Notes under the pieces: model-generated
The model's input: the letters and a program-made list of their open reading frames with translations, nothing else
Told to the model about the DNA's origin: nothing
The model's database searches: none
NCBI GenBank assembly: GCA_964640955.1
Contig: CAZXJI010000001.1
Span: 1-64,000 of the forward strand
Length of the DNA stretch: 64,000 nucleotides
Reading direction: 5' to 3'
DNA from: CAXXOK01 sp964640955
Lineage (GTDB): Bacteria; Bacillota; Clostridia; Christensenellales; Aristaeellaceae
Made by a program: the position numbers and the translations under genes
Shown here: positions 25,647-33,679 of the stretch, one piece after another
How the letters are laid out: every line of letters begins with the position of its first letter
Numbering within the stretch: the first letter of the stretch is position 1

Positions 25647-26860
25647 TCATTATCGGCGGGGGTCCGGCCGGGCTGGCCGCGGGCCTGTCGCTTTATCAGC
25701 GGGGCGTCCGGGATATTTTGATCGTCGAACGCGAGGCTACGCTGGGCGGCATACTGCGCCAGTGCATCCACGACGGTTTCGGGCTGATCCGCTTTCACAA
25801 AACGCTCAGCGGTCCGGAGTATGCCCAGCGGTTCATCGATCTGGTGGAGGAGAACGGAATCCCCTATTGGGTCGACGCTGCCGTAACCGACGTTTCCACC
25901 GACAAAACGGTCACGGTGGTGCGCCCGGAGGGGCTTACGCGGGTCAAAGCGAAGGCCGTGGTGTTCGCCATGGGCTGCCGCGAGCGCACGCGGGGCGCGC
26001 TGGGCATCCCCGGCGAGCGGCCCGCGGGGGTGTTTACCGCCGGCGTAGCGCAGTCCTACATCAATCTCCACAACCGGATGATCGGCCGGGAGGCGGTCAT
26101 CCTGGGCTCCGGGGACATCGGCATGATCATGGCCCGGAGGCTTACGCTGGAAGGCGCGCACGTGCAGGCCGTGTTTGAGATACTGCCCATCCCCAGCGGT
26201 CTGCCGCGCAACATCGAGCAGTGCCTGAACGACTACGGCATCCCGCTGATGCTGAGCCACACCATCACGGCCATCCACGGACGCGAACGCGTAACGGGCG
26301 TCACGGTTTCCGAGGTGGACGACCGTTTGCGGCCGATACCCGGCACCGAGCGGGAATACGCCTGCGACACGGTGATCCTCTCCGTCGGCCTGATACCGGA
26401 AAACGAGCTTTCCTTAGGCGCGGGCGTCTCGCTGGACGCGCGCACGCGGGGCGCGGACGTGGACGAGCATTTCCAGACCCTGCGGGAAGGGTTCTTCGCC
26501 GCGGGCAACGTGCTGCACGTGCACGATCTGGTGGATTACGTCTCGCTGGAGGCGGAGGCGCTGGCCGGCGGGGTGCAGGCCTATCTGACCGCCGAAAGCC
26601 TGCCCCCCTGCCCCATCCGGCTGAACGTGGATACGAACATCAACCATACGGTACCGCAGCGGATCAGCGGTCGGGAGGACGTGACCGTCTCCATGCGCGT
26701 CAACCGCAAGCTGGAAAACCCCACCGTCGTTTTCCGTCAGGGAGGCGAAGTGATCGCGAAGCGCAGGCTGAAAAAGGCGATCCCGGCCGAAATGATCCGC
26801 ATCCCGCTGAAAAGGGAAAGCATTCGCACAACGGAGGCCATCGAAATATGTGTGGAGTAG
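25628..26860 (+). CDS. FAD/NAD(P)-dependent oxidoreductase (partner subunit)
   Basis: A protein of about 410 residues beginning with TTG at 25628 (METRDVIIIGGGPAGLAAGL), chosen because GGGAGGA precedes it and the FAD-binding GGGPAG follows at once. It overlaps the preceding gene by 19 bp. It contains GGILRQCIHDGFG, with a cysteine near the flavin, a central NAD(P)-binding segment VILGSGDIGMIMARRL and a late FAD-binding FFAAGNVLHVHDLVDYV. It is homologous to the partner flavoprotein of GlpA-type dehydrogenases and to the alpha subunit of sarcosine-oxidase-like systems. It likely links the dehydrogenase to NAD(P) or to the quinone/ferredoxin pool. Confidence 0.85.
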   Translation: METRDVIIIGGGPAGLAAGLSLYQRGVRDILIVEREATLGGILRQCIHDGFGLIRFHKTLSGPEYAQRFIDLVEENGIPYWVDAAVTDVSTDKTVTVVRPEGLTRVKAKAVVFAMGCRERTRGALGIPGERPAGVFTAGVAQSYINLHNRMIGREAVILGSGDIGMIMARRLTLEGAHVQAVFEILPIPSGLPRNIEQCLNDYGIPLMLSHTITAIHGRERVTGVTVSEVDDRLRPIPGTEREYACDTVILSVGLIPENELSLGAGVSLDARTRGADVDEHFQTLREGFFAAGNVLHVHDLVDYVSLEAEALAGGVQAYLTAESLPPCPIRLNVDTNINHTVPQRISGREDVTVSMRVNRKLENPTVVFRQGGEVIAKRRLKKAIPAEMIRIPLKRESIRTTEAIEICVE

Positions 26861-27249
26861 TCCGGCATTTTACCTGCATCGTATGCCCCAACGGCTGCGA
26901 AGTGGAAGCGCTGCTCAAGGACGGCGAGATCGTTTCCATCAGCGGCGCTTCGTGCCCCAAGGGGGAGGCGTACGTGCGTCAGGAGATTACCGACCCCCGC
27001 CGGACCATCGCAAGCTCCGTGCTCGTGCGCGGCGGCACGCTGCCGCTGGTCAGCGTCCGGCTGGACCGCCCCGTGCCCAAAAACCGCCTGTTCGACGTGA
27101 TGAAAGAGATTCGGAAAACAGAGCTTAACGCCCCGGTGAAAAGCGGTACCTGCGTTATCAAAAACGTACTTGGCCTGAACAGCGACGTGATCGCCACCAA
27201 AACGGTGCCTCTCGCGGCTGAGCAACCTATCAGCCGACATTATAAATAG
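26848..27249 (+). CDS. DUF1667 iron-sulfur protein
   Basis: A 133-residue protein with CIVCPNGCEVEA and SCPKGEAY, giving four conserved cysteines that probably bind a cluster. It matches DUF1667, which is nearly always encoded after a GlpA-like dehydrogenase and an FAD oxidoreductase, as here. It overlaps the previous gene by 13 bp and has GGAGG upstream. The family's exact role is not established; an electron-transfer subunit is the usual interpretation. Confidence 0.87.
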   Translation: MCGVVRHFTCIVCPNGCEVEALLKDGEIVSISGASCPKGEAYVRQEITDPRRTIASSVLVRGGTLPLVSVRLDRPVPKNRLFDVMKEIRKTELNAPVKSGTCVIKNVLGLNSDVIATKTVPLAAEQPISRHYK

Positions 27250-27261
27250 GAGGAGAAACCC

Positions 27262-28245
27262 ATGAAAAAACGGATCCTGGCAATGTTACTGGCAGTCCTT
27301 CTACCCCTGATGGCCGTCGGCCCGGCCTTCGCCGAAGTTACCATTATGATCGGCTATGAAAACAATCCCGGCGAGCCCATCGACCAGGCGTGCCAGAAGT
27401 GGAAAGAACTGGTGGAAGAGAAGAGCAACGGCGACATGGTCGTCGAGCTGTACCCCTCCAGCCAGCTCGGCACCAAGGATAACCTGATCGACCAGGCCAT
27501 GGCGGGCGATTGCGTGGTGACCCTGGCCAACGGCGCGTTCTTCCAGGATCGCGGCGTAAAGGACTTCGGCGTCGTGTTCGCGCCCTATCTGTTCGCGAAT
27601 TGGGACCAGGTGGATAAGCTGGCCGCCAGCGGCTGGTTCGCCGAGAAGAAGCAGGAGCTTTCCGATATCGGGCTGACCATCCTGACCGGCTGGCATTACG
27701 GCGTGCGCGACACCCTGACCATCAAGCCCATCTATTCCGTGGACGACATCAAGGGCATGAAGATCCGCGTGCCCAACAACACCATTCAGGTGAAGGGCAC
27801 CGCCGCCATCGGCGCCACGCCCACCCCGATGTCCCTGGGCGACGTGTACACCGCGCTGCAGCAGGGCACCATCGACGGTCTGGAAAACCCGCTGCCCGTC
27901 ATCCTCAACGGCGCGTTCCAGGAAGTGGCGAAATACCTGATTCTGGACCACCACATCTTCGACTACACCTGCTGGGTCATGGGCACCGACTTCTATAACA
28001 CCCTGACCGCCGAAGAGCAGCAGATTCTCATCGAGGCCGGCAACGAGGCCGGTGCGTTCAACAACCAGATTCTGGACGAAACGACCGCCGCGGCGCTGGA
28101 GCAGCTGAAGGCGGACGGCGTGACCGTGACCGATTTCGACCGCGACAGCTTCGTAACGGCGGCCGAGTCCTTCTACAGCGATCCCGACATCAAGGCGATG
28201 TGGAGCGACGGTCTGGTGGACACCATCCGCGCGATCATCGACTGA
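27262..28245 (+). CDS. TRAP transporter solute-binding protein (DctP)
   Basis: A 327-residue periplasmic-type protein with a signal peptide ending VGPAFAEVT. The DctP fold shows LYPSSQLGTKDNLIDQAMAG (family motif near residue 70) and MKIRVPNNTIQVKG containing the conserved Arg that salt-bridges the substrate carboxylate; it also has GDVYTALQQGTIDGLENP. The conserved arginine implies an organic acid substrate. It lies 12 bp after the DUF1667 gene, linking uptake to the dehydrogenase. Confidence 0.93.
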   Translation: MKKRILAMLLAVLLPLMAVGPAFAEVTIMIGYENNPGEPIDQACQKWKELVEEKSNGDMVVELYPSSQLGTKDNLIDQAMAGDCVVTLANGAFFQDRGVKDFGVVFAPYLFANWDQVDKLAASGWFAEKKQELSDIGLTILTGWHYGVRDTLTIKPIYSVDDIKGMKIRVPNNTIQVKGTAAIGATPTPMSLGDVYTALQQGTIDGLENPLPVILNGAFQEVAKYLILDHHIFDYTCWVMGTDFYNTLTAEEQQILIEAGNEAGAFNNQILDETTAAALEQLKADGVTVTDFDRDSFVTAAESFYSDPDIKAMWSDGLVDTIRAIID

Positions 28246-28255
28246 CCTGCCCAAG

Positions 28256-28305
28256 GCGGCGCGGAGCTGCGGAATGCCTGAACGGGCGCCGCGGCTCCGT
28301 GCCGC
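28256..28305 (+). terminator. Intercistronic hairpin after dctP
   Basis: GCGGCGCGGAGC (28256-28267) pairs with GCTCCGTGCCGC (28294-28305) with one G-U pair. There is no U-tract. It lies in the 169-bp gap between dctP and dctQ, the only sizeable gap in the operon, and may raise DctP relative to the membrane subunits. Confidence 0.5.
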
Positions 28306-28414
28306 ATCGTCGCGCCGGTTTCCCCCGCCGCGCCGCACGGCCGGCAACGCGCCTGCGCACCCCAGACGGTAAAGGCCGGCAGGGCTCTGCAACCCCCGGA
28401 AGGAGGATTACTCC

Positions 28415-28921
28415 GTGAAAAAGAAGAATCCGGTTCTGCGCTTGCTGCTGAACCTGGATACCGTGCTTTCCTGCGTCTCGCTCGTCGTGCTGATCGGCGT
28501 TACCTTCGGCGGCGCGATTATGCGTTACGTTTTCAACAGTCCCTTCGCCTGGCAGGAAGAGGTTCAGCTGATGCTGATCGTCTGGATCGTGTTTTTCGGC
28601 GGAAGGTACGCCTTTGCGGCGGGCAATCACTGCGCCATAGACGTGCTGGTGGAGCTGTTCCCCAAGAAGGTGCAGCGTTACCTGTCCCTCGTGATCCTTG
28701 CCCTGACGCTGATCGCGCTGGGCTACACCGCGTGGCAGAGCTGCTCCTACATCCTGCAGATGTACCAGACCAACCGGGTCACCAACATGCTGCGCATCCC
28801 CTACGCGCTGGTGTACGCGCCCATCCCGATCGGATGCGTGCTGATGATGATCGAGTTCGCCTTGCAGACGATCCGGCAGTTTAACCAGCGGGAATGCTGG
28901 GAAAAGGAGGGAGCCGCATGA
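28415..28921 (+). CDS. TRAP transporter small permease (DctQ)
   Basis: A 168-residue protein with four predicted membrane helices. It has the family signature FAWQEEVQLMLIVWIVFFGG and the following histidine-containing NHCAIDVLVE. A GTG start follows GGAAGGAGG. It pairs with the large permease encoded next with an ATGA overlap. Confidence 0.9.
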   Translation: MKKKNPVLRLLLNLDTVLSCVSLVVLIGVTFGGAIMRYVFNSPFAWQEEVQLMLIVWIVFFGGRYAFAAGNHCAIDVLVELFPKKVQRYLSLVILALTLIALGYTAWQSCSYILQMYQTNRVTNMLRIPYALVYAPIPIGCVLMMIEFALQTIRQFNQRECWEKEGAA

Positions 28922-30207
28922 GCGTCAGCGTGATTGCCATCGCCTGCATCGTTTTACTAATCATGCTGTTTTTCAAGGTGCCCGTTTTCGTATCGCTGCT
29001 GTCCGCGTCCATGGTTTACTTCATGCTGGGCAATCCCATCCTCGCCAAGCTGTTTGCTCAAAGAATCCTGTCCGGGGTGGAGAGCATACCGCTGCTGGCG
29101 ATTCCGTTTTTTGTGTGCGCGGGCGTGTTTATGAACTATTCCGGCGTCACCAGCCGCGTCATGGAGTTTTGCAACGTCATCACGGGGCGCCTGACCGGCG
29201 GCCTGGCGCAGGTGAACGTGCTGCTTTCCACGCTGATGGGCGGCCTTTCCGGCAGCAACCTGGCGGACGCGGCCATGGAAGCCAAAATGCTGGTACCCGA
29301 GATGGAAAAGCACGGCTTCAGCCGATCGTTTTCCACCGTGATCACCGCCATGTCCTCCATGATCACGCCGCTGATCCCCCCGGGGATCGCGCTGATCCTG
29401 TACGGTTCCATCGCCAACGTATCCATCGGCAAGCTGTTCATCGCCGGCATCGGGCCCGGCCTTCTGCTGTGCGTAACGCTGATGGTGCTCAACGTGATCA
29501 TCTCCAAAAAGCGCGGCTACAAGCCGCTTCGCACCGAGCGCATCAAAGCCCGCGAGCTGGGGCACGCCACCAAGGTCGCGCTGCTGCCGCTGCTGCTTCC
29601 CGTCATCATCATCGGCGGCATTCGCATCGGCATATTCACCGCCACGGAGGCCGGCTCGGTCGCCATCGTCTATGCGCTGCTGCTCGGGCTTCTGTACCGC
29701 GAAATGAAGTGGAAGGACATCAAGGTGGGCCTGATGGAGACGGTCGGCACCACGGCGGCGATTATGCTGATCGTCGCGGGCGCTTCCGCCTTCGCGTGGA
29801 TCCTGACCCGCGAGCGGATTCCGCAGGGTTTTACCGAGCTTGTGCTGAGCACGATCAGCGACAAGTACGTGTTTTTGATCGTGACGATCGTGTTCCTGAT
29901 CGGCGTGGGCATGTTCATCGAAGGGAACGCGGCGCTCATCGTGCTGGTTCCCCTGCTGGCGCCGGTGGCGAGCGCATACGGGCTGGACCCCATTCACTTC
30001 GCGATGGTGTACATTTTCACCATGGCCTGCGGCGGCGTTACGCCGCCCATGGGCACGCTGATCTTCGTCACCTGCGGCGTGACCAAATGCAAAATCAAGG
30101 ACTTCATCGTCGAGTCCGTTCCGTTTTATATCGCCCTGTTCATCTGCATGCTGCTGATCGCCTTCGTCCCCGGCATCTCCACGGGGCTGGTGAACCTGAT
30201 CTACTGA
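28918..30207 (+). CDS. TRAP transporter large permease (DctM)
   Basis: A 429-residue protein with about 12 membrane helices. It has DctM landmarks: IPLLAIPFFVCAGVFMN, LMGGLSGSNLADAAMEAKML, MITPLIPPGIALILYGSIAN and a late ACGGVTPPMGTLIFV re-entrant motif. ATG 28918 overlaps the dctQ stop as ATGA, with AAGGAGG upstream; earlier in-frame starts lie inside dctQ. It is the sodium-coupled transport subunit of the presumed hydroxy-carboxylate importer. Confidence 0.93.
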   Translation: MSVSVIAIACIVLLIMLFFKVPVFVSLLSASMVYFMLGNPILAKLFAQRILSGVESIPLLAIPFFVCAGVFMNYSGVTSRVMEFCNVITGRLTGGLAQVNVLLSTLMGGLSGSNLADAAMEAKMLVPEMEKHGFSRSFSTVITAMSSMITPLIPPGIALILYGSIANVSIGKLFIAGIGPGLLLCVTLMVLNVIISKKRGYKPLRTERIKARELGHATKVALLPLLLPVIIIGGIRIGIFTATEAGSVAIVYALLLGLLYREMKWKDIKVGLMETVGTTAAIMLIVAGASAFAWILTRERIPQGFTELVLSTISDKYVFLIVTIVFLIGVGMFIEGNAALIVLVPLLAPVASAYGLDPIHFAMVYIFTMACGGVTPPMGTLIFVTCGVTKCKIKDFIVESVPFYIALFICMLLIAFVPGISTGLVNLIY

Positions 30208-30236
30208 CGCCGGTATCCGCTGTCGTACCGAAATAC

Positions 30237-30279
30237 GCGAACAACCCTCCCTCGGCCAGGCCGGGGGAGGGTTGTTCGC
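30237..30279. terminator. Bidirectional terminator between the TRAP operon and the PocR-AraC gene
   Basis: GCGAACAACCCTCCC (30237-30251) and GGGAGGGTTGTTCGC (30265-30279) are perfectly complementary over 15 bp with a 13-nt interior. It lies between the convergent dctM and araC-type genes. The minus-strand side is followed by GTATTT, so it terminates best in that direction. Confidence 0.75.
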
Positions 30280-30330
30280 TGCGGCGCGCCTTATACGCCT
30301 TCAAATCATTAACGCCGGCTTGAATGAACG

Positions 30331-31188
30331 TTAATCCTCTCTGGGATGGGCGCGCTTGTACTGCGCGGGCGTGCAGCCGGCCAGCCGTTTGAACATGCGC
30401 GTCATGTAGTTGATGGAATGAAAGCCCGAGTTGAAGCACGCGTCCAGGATGGACTGGTTGTTTTCCAGGCAGCGCTTCACGTTTTTCACGCGCCTCTGGT
30501 TGAGCAGCATAACGAACGTGCTGCCCATTTCGCGCTGTATGGTGTGCGTGAGCGTCGAACGGCTTACGCAGAGCGAATAGCAGGCCGTGTTGATGTTGAT
30601 GTCGTCCATGAAATGGTTGCTCAGGTAACGCTCGATCTTGTCCCTGAGCGGCAGGTTGTAGTTCCACATCAGGCCGTTCAGGTAGGCGTAGCTCGCCAGC
30701 GCGGCCAGCATCCGCCCGGCGGAGTGCATCGCCTCGTCGTCGATGATCGGCAGGCGTTCGTACAGATTGCCGAGGTATTCGGCGTTGAGGCCGTTGTTGC
30801 GGTAGAGCTCCTCGCGCTGCTGCCGTCCCGCCAGATCGGAGTAGGCGTTTCGCACCTGCCCGTACATAAAGTACCCCAGCAGCGACTTGTTGTAAAACAC
30901 CGGGTAGACGTATTCGCGCAGTCCGGCCAGGCAGTTGAAGCGGTACAGCCCGCTTTCCTCCTTGGGCGCGCTTTGAAGCGCCTGAGCGTCGCAAATGTGG
31001 CACTGCTCGTCGATGCAGGCGACCTTGCGAAGCTCCTTGCAAAAGTCGGAGTTGCCGGAATCCGGCGCCATAATGCACTTAACGCCCTCGCTATTCCAAA
31101 AGGAGATCCGGATCTGCGTGAGCTGATGAAAATCGTTGAGCAAATCCTTCAGTTGGGAATACTCGATCCCCTGCCACCGCTGCTGCAC
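30331..31188 (-). CDS. AraC-family regulator with PocR sensory domain
   Basis: A 285-residue protein. Residues 10-150 match the PocR ligand domain, including the conserved cysteine cluster in the FCKELRKVACIDEQCHICDA region (four cysteines) and the YVYPVFYNKSLLGYFMYGQV strand pair. Residues 190-280 form an AraC double helix-turn-helix ending FHSINYMTRMFKRLAGCTPA. The GTG at 31188 was chosen because AAGGAG lies 9 nt upstream; a longer reading from GTG 31248 has no ribosome site. PocR domains sense small molecules such as sugars or diols. It is divergent from the GH2 operon and probably activates it. Confidence 0.88.
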   Translation of the reverse strand: MQQRWQGIEYSQLKDLLNDFHQLTQIRISFWNSEGVKCIMAPDSGNSDFCKELRKVACIDEQCHICDAQALQSAPKEESGLYRFNCLAGLREYVYPVFYNKSLLGYFMYGQVRNAYSDLAGRQQREELYRNNGLNAEYLGNLYERLPIIDDEAMHSAGRMLAALASYAYLNGLMWNYNLPLRDKIERYLSNHFMDDININTACYSLCVSRSTLTHTIQREMGSTFVMLLNQRRVKNVKRCLENNQSILDACFNSGFHSINYMTRMFKRLAGCTPAQYKRAHPRED

Positions 31189-31326
31189 CGCGCATCTCTC
31201 CTTCGGTTCGTCTGTACGATATGGTATGCTATTCGGCAAATGTTGCACGAAACCTTTCGAAACAGCGCGGTTTTACCTTTATCGCGCAGTTATGCTCAAT
31301 CATGCTATTGATGTGCGTGTTTGTAG

Positions 31327-31354
31327 ATTGTCCCGCGGAACGGTTGTGATAGAA
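31327..31354 (+). promoter_or_regulatory. Putative promoter of the GH2 operon
   Basis: TTGTCC (31327-31332) and TAGAAT (31349-31354) are separated by 16 bp. The match is imperfect, as expected for a promoter needing the divergent AraC activator. CGAAAC occurs twice with a 10-bp period at 31248-31263 upstream. Confidence 0.4.
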
Positions 31355-31430
31355 TAAAGTCGCAGTTGAATGAACCGTAACACCATAGCGCGTGTGCCGA
31401 AAAAAGGACAACGAATGGAGTGTGTTTACT

Positions 31431-33674
31431 GTGGTCAGAAACATCCGGTCTCTGAACGGACAATGGGCATACAGCGTCAATCGCAAGGAGATGGGGCTAA
31501 TCAGCGTCCCCTTTTCCGCGCTTTGCGCAGGCGAGTCGGAGTGCGCGCTCACCTTCGGCGTTCAGACACGCGCGCCGCACTGCCGGCTCTGCTTCGAGGG
31601 CATCACCTATCGGGCGACGGTCACGCTCAACGGCCGGCCTCTGGGTACGATGTGCCCGTACAGCTACCACGCGTTCGACGTGAGCGACGTGCTGCTCCCC
31701 GGGGAGAACCGCCTCGTGGTGACTCTGCAGGATATGAACCTGCCGTTCGGCCCCTCCGAAGGCTGGGAGAACTACGGCGGCATCATCCGCGACGTTTACC
31801 TGCTGTTTACCGACAGCGTCTACGTCGACGACGTCGTCTGGCGCACCTCGACCGCCCCGGATTTCGGCAGCGCCGAGTGCGGCGTCGAGGTCAGGCTGGC
31901 GGGCGGCGACGGCGAAGCACAGGTCTCGCTGCGGGACGCGCGCGGCTTCGAGGTCGCCCGCGGCGGCGGCGCTACCGCCGGCGGTACGGCGACGGTTACG
32001 CTGCACGTAGACCGCCCCATGCTGTGGAGCCCGGATTTTCCGTATCTGTACACGCTCGCGGTGCGCGTCGGCGACGACGAGCTGGTTCAAAAGGTGGGCG
32101 TGAAGGACTTTCACATCGAGGGGCAGCGCTTCGTGCTCAACGGCAAGCCCCTGTTCCTCAAGGGCGTCTGCCGCCACGATATGTGGGGACGGCAGGGGCA
32201 CACCCTCACCGAGGCCCAGATGCGCCGTGACCTGACGATGATCAAGGCCACGGGCTGCAATTTCGTTCGCTTGGTCCATTATCCGCACAACCGCCGCGTG
32301 GTGGAGCTGGCCGACGAACTCGGCCTGCTGGTCAGCGAGGAGCCGGGCCTCTGGTGGAGCGATATGCACAACGAGGAAACGACGCGCGGCGCGCTGGACG
32401 TGATGGAGCGCGTGGTGATCCGCGACCGCAACCGCGTATCCATCGCGTTTTGGCTGGCGTTCAACGAGTGCGTCTTCACGCCGGAGTTCCTGCGCGCCTC
32501 CGCCGCCGTGTGCAAGCGGCTCGACCCCACCCGCCCCGTGTCCGGCGCCAACTGTATGAACATTCAAATGACCCGCGATCTGTTCATTCAAAACGGTTTC
32601 GATTTTTACACCATGCATCCCTACGGCACGGAGCTCAACAGCGTCCACGGCGGCGTGGACGGCACGACGACGCTGGATACCATTCTGGACACGCTCAACG
32701 ACAAGCCGCTGGTTTTCACCGAGTGGGGCGGCCTGTACGTATTCGAAAACCCGAAGCTTTTCGCCCGCTTCCAGCGCTATATGCTGGACGCGTGGTATCA
32801 CCCCGACGGCGGCCGTGTGCTGGCGGGCAGCTGCTACTGGGTGTGGGCCGACATGTACGAATACGGCCGCGGCGAGCACGCCTGCTTCGACGGCATCCTG
32901 CACGAGGGCCTCGTGGACGTTGATCGCAACGCCCGCGTAAACCTGGACGTGTTCGCGAAGCTGATGAACGGCATGGGCCTGAAGCGCGAGCCGCAGCAGT
33001 GCGTGGAGCTCTCCCCCCTCACGCCGGACAGGCCGGAGGAGCTGCGCCCCGTAAACGTGTGGGCCGGGCAGGACGTGAAGCGGCAAAGCGAGCTGTACGC
33101 CCGGCTCCTGCGCGACAGCACGCCGCAGGCCGGCTATGTGGCCAAAAAGGAGCGCCGCCTCACGCACGGCCCGGCGCTGCCGGAGGCCTGCGCCCTGATC
33201 GGCTCGATGCCCGTTAACCTGCGCGCCGGTCAGCCGCTGGTGATCACCGACGAGCTGGTAATCCCCGTAAACGCCCATGCCTCGCGCGTCGGCTTTATCG
33301 GCAACGTATCCCTCCCCTACGGCTACCCCGCCTACGGCGAGCGCGGCGAGCTGGCGGCCGAATACCGGCTGGAATACGCCGACGGTACCGACGCGTGCGT
33401 ATCGCTGCACAACGGCATCGAACTGACCACGGCGCTGGGCATCGTCGGGCCGTCCCGCATCCGTCCCGTCGCGCCGCTGGTGACGCTCGCCGCGCGCTTC
33501 AGCTACGACCTCAACTGGGAACACTACGTGATCAACCTGTATGAAACCGTCTCGGAACCCGAACGGGAGCTTCGCCAGATCCGCATCCGCGTGCTGGATT
33601 CGAAGTACGCGCTGCTGCTCTACGGAATCACGCTTCGGGAGCCGAAGAGGTTTTATGATGAGAAAGGAGACTGA
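31431..33674 (+). CDS. Glycoside hydrolase family 2 protein
   Basis: A protein of about 747 residues, cytoplasmic (no signal peptide). It begins with a GH2 sugar-binding sandwich (NIRSLNGQWAYSVNRKEMG), then an immunoglobulin-like domain, and a TIM barrel from about residue 235. The catalytic residues are the acid/base Glu of AFNECVF and the nucleophile Glu of FTEWGG. A further beta-domain occupies the last 200 residues. GTG 31431 follows GGAG by 10 nt and sits just before the first conserved residues; GTG 31392 is the alternative. It heads an operon with an importer, a ketose isomerase, a ROK kinase and a GatZ-like protein, so it should release a monosaccharide from an imported beta-glycoside. 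The sugar is not determined. Confidence 0.87.
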   Translation: MVRNIRSLNGQWAYSVNRKEMGLISVPFSALCAGESECALTFGVQTRAPHCRLCFEGITYRATVTLNGRPLGTMCPYSYHAFDVSDVLLPGENRLVVTLQDMNLPFGPSEGWENYGGIIRDVYLLFTDSVYVDDVVWRTSTAPDFGSAECGVEVRLAGGDGEAQVSLRDARGFEVARGGGATAGGTATVTLHVDRPMLWSPDFPYLYTLAVRVGDDELVQKVGVKDFHIEGQRFVLNGKPLFLKGVCRHDMWGRQGHTLTEAQMRRDLTMIKATGCNFVRLVHYPHNRRVVELADELGLLVSEEPGLWWSDMHNEETTRGALDVMERVVIRDRNRVSIAFWLAFNECVFTPEFLRASAAVCKRLDPTRPVSGANCMNIQMTRDLFIQNGFDFYTMHPYGTELNSVHGGVDGTTTLDTILDTLNDKPLVFTEWGGLYVFENPKLFARFQRYMLDAWYHPDGGRVLAGSCYWVWADMYEYGRGEHACFDGILHEGLVDVDRNARVNLDVFAKLMNGMGLKREPQQCVELSPLTPDRPEELRPVNVWAGQDVKRQSELYARLLRDSTPQAGYVAKKERRLTHGPALPEACALIGSMPVNLRAGQPLVITDELVIPVNAHASRVGFIGNVSLPYGYPAYGERGELAAEYRLEYADGTDACVSLHNGIELTTALGIVGPSRIRPVAPLVTLAARFSYDLNWEHYVINLYETVSEPERELRQIRIRVLDSKYALLLYGITLREPKRFYDEKGD

Positions 33675-33679
33675 CCCAA

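Noticed and set aside
31497..33524. A 675-codon minus-strand frame opposite the GH2 gene
   Set aside because: The plus frame has catalytic GH2 motifs; the minus frame has no recognisable domain.
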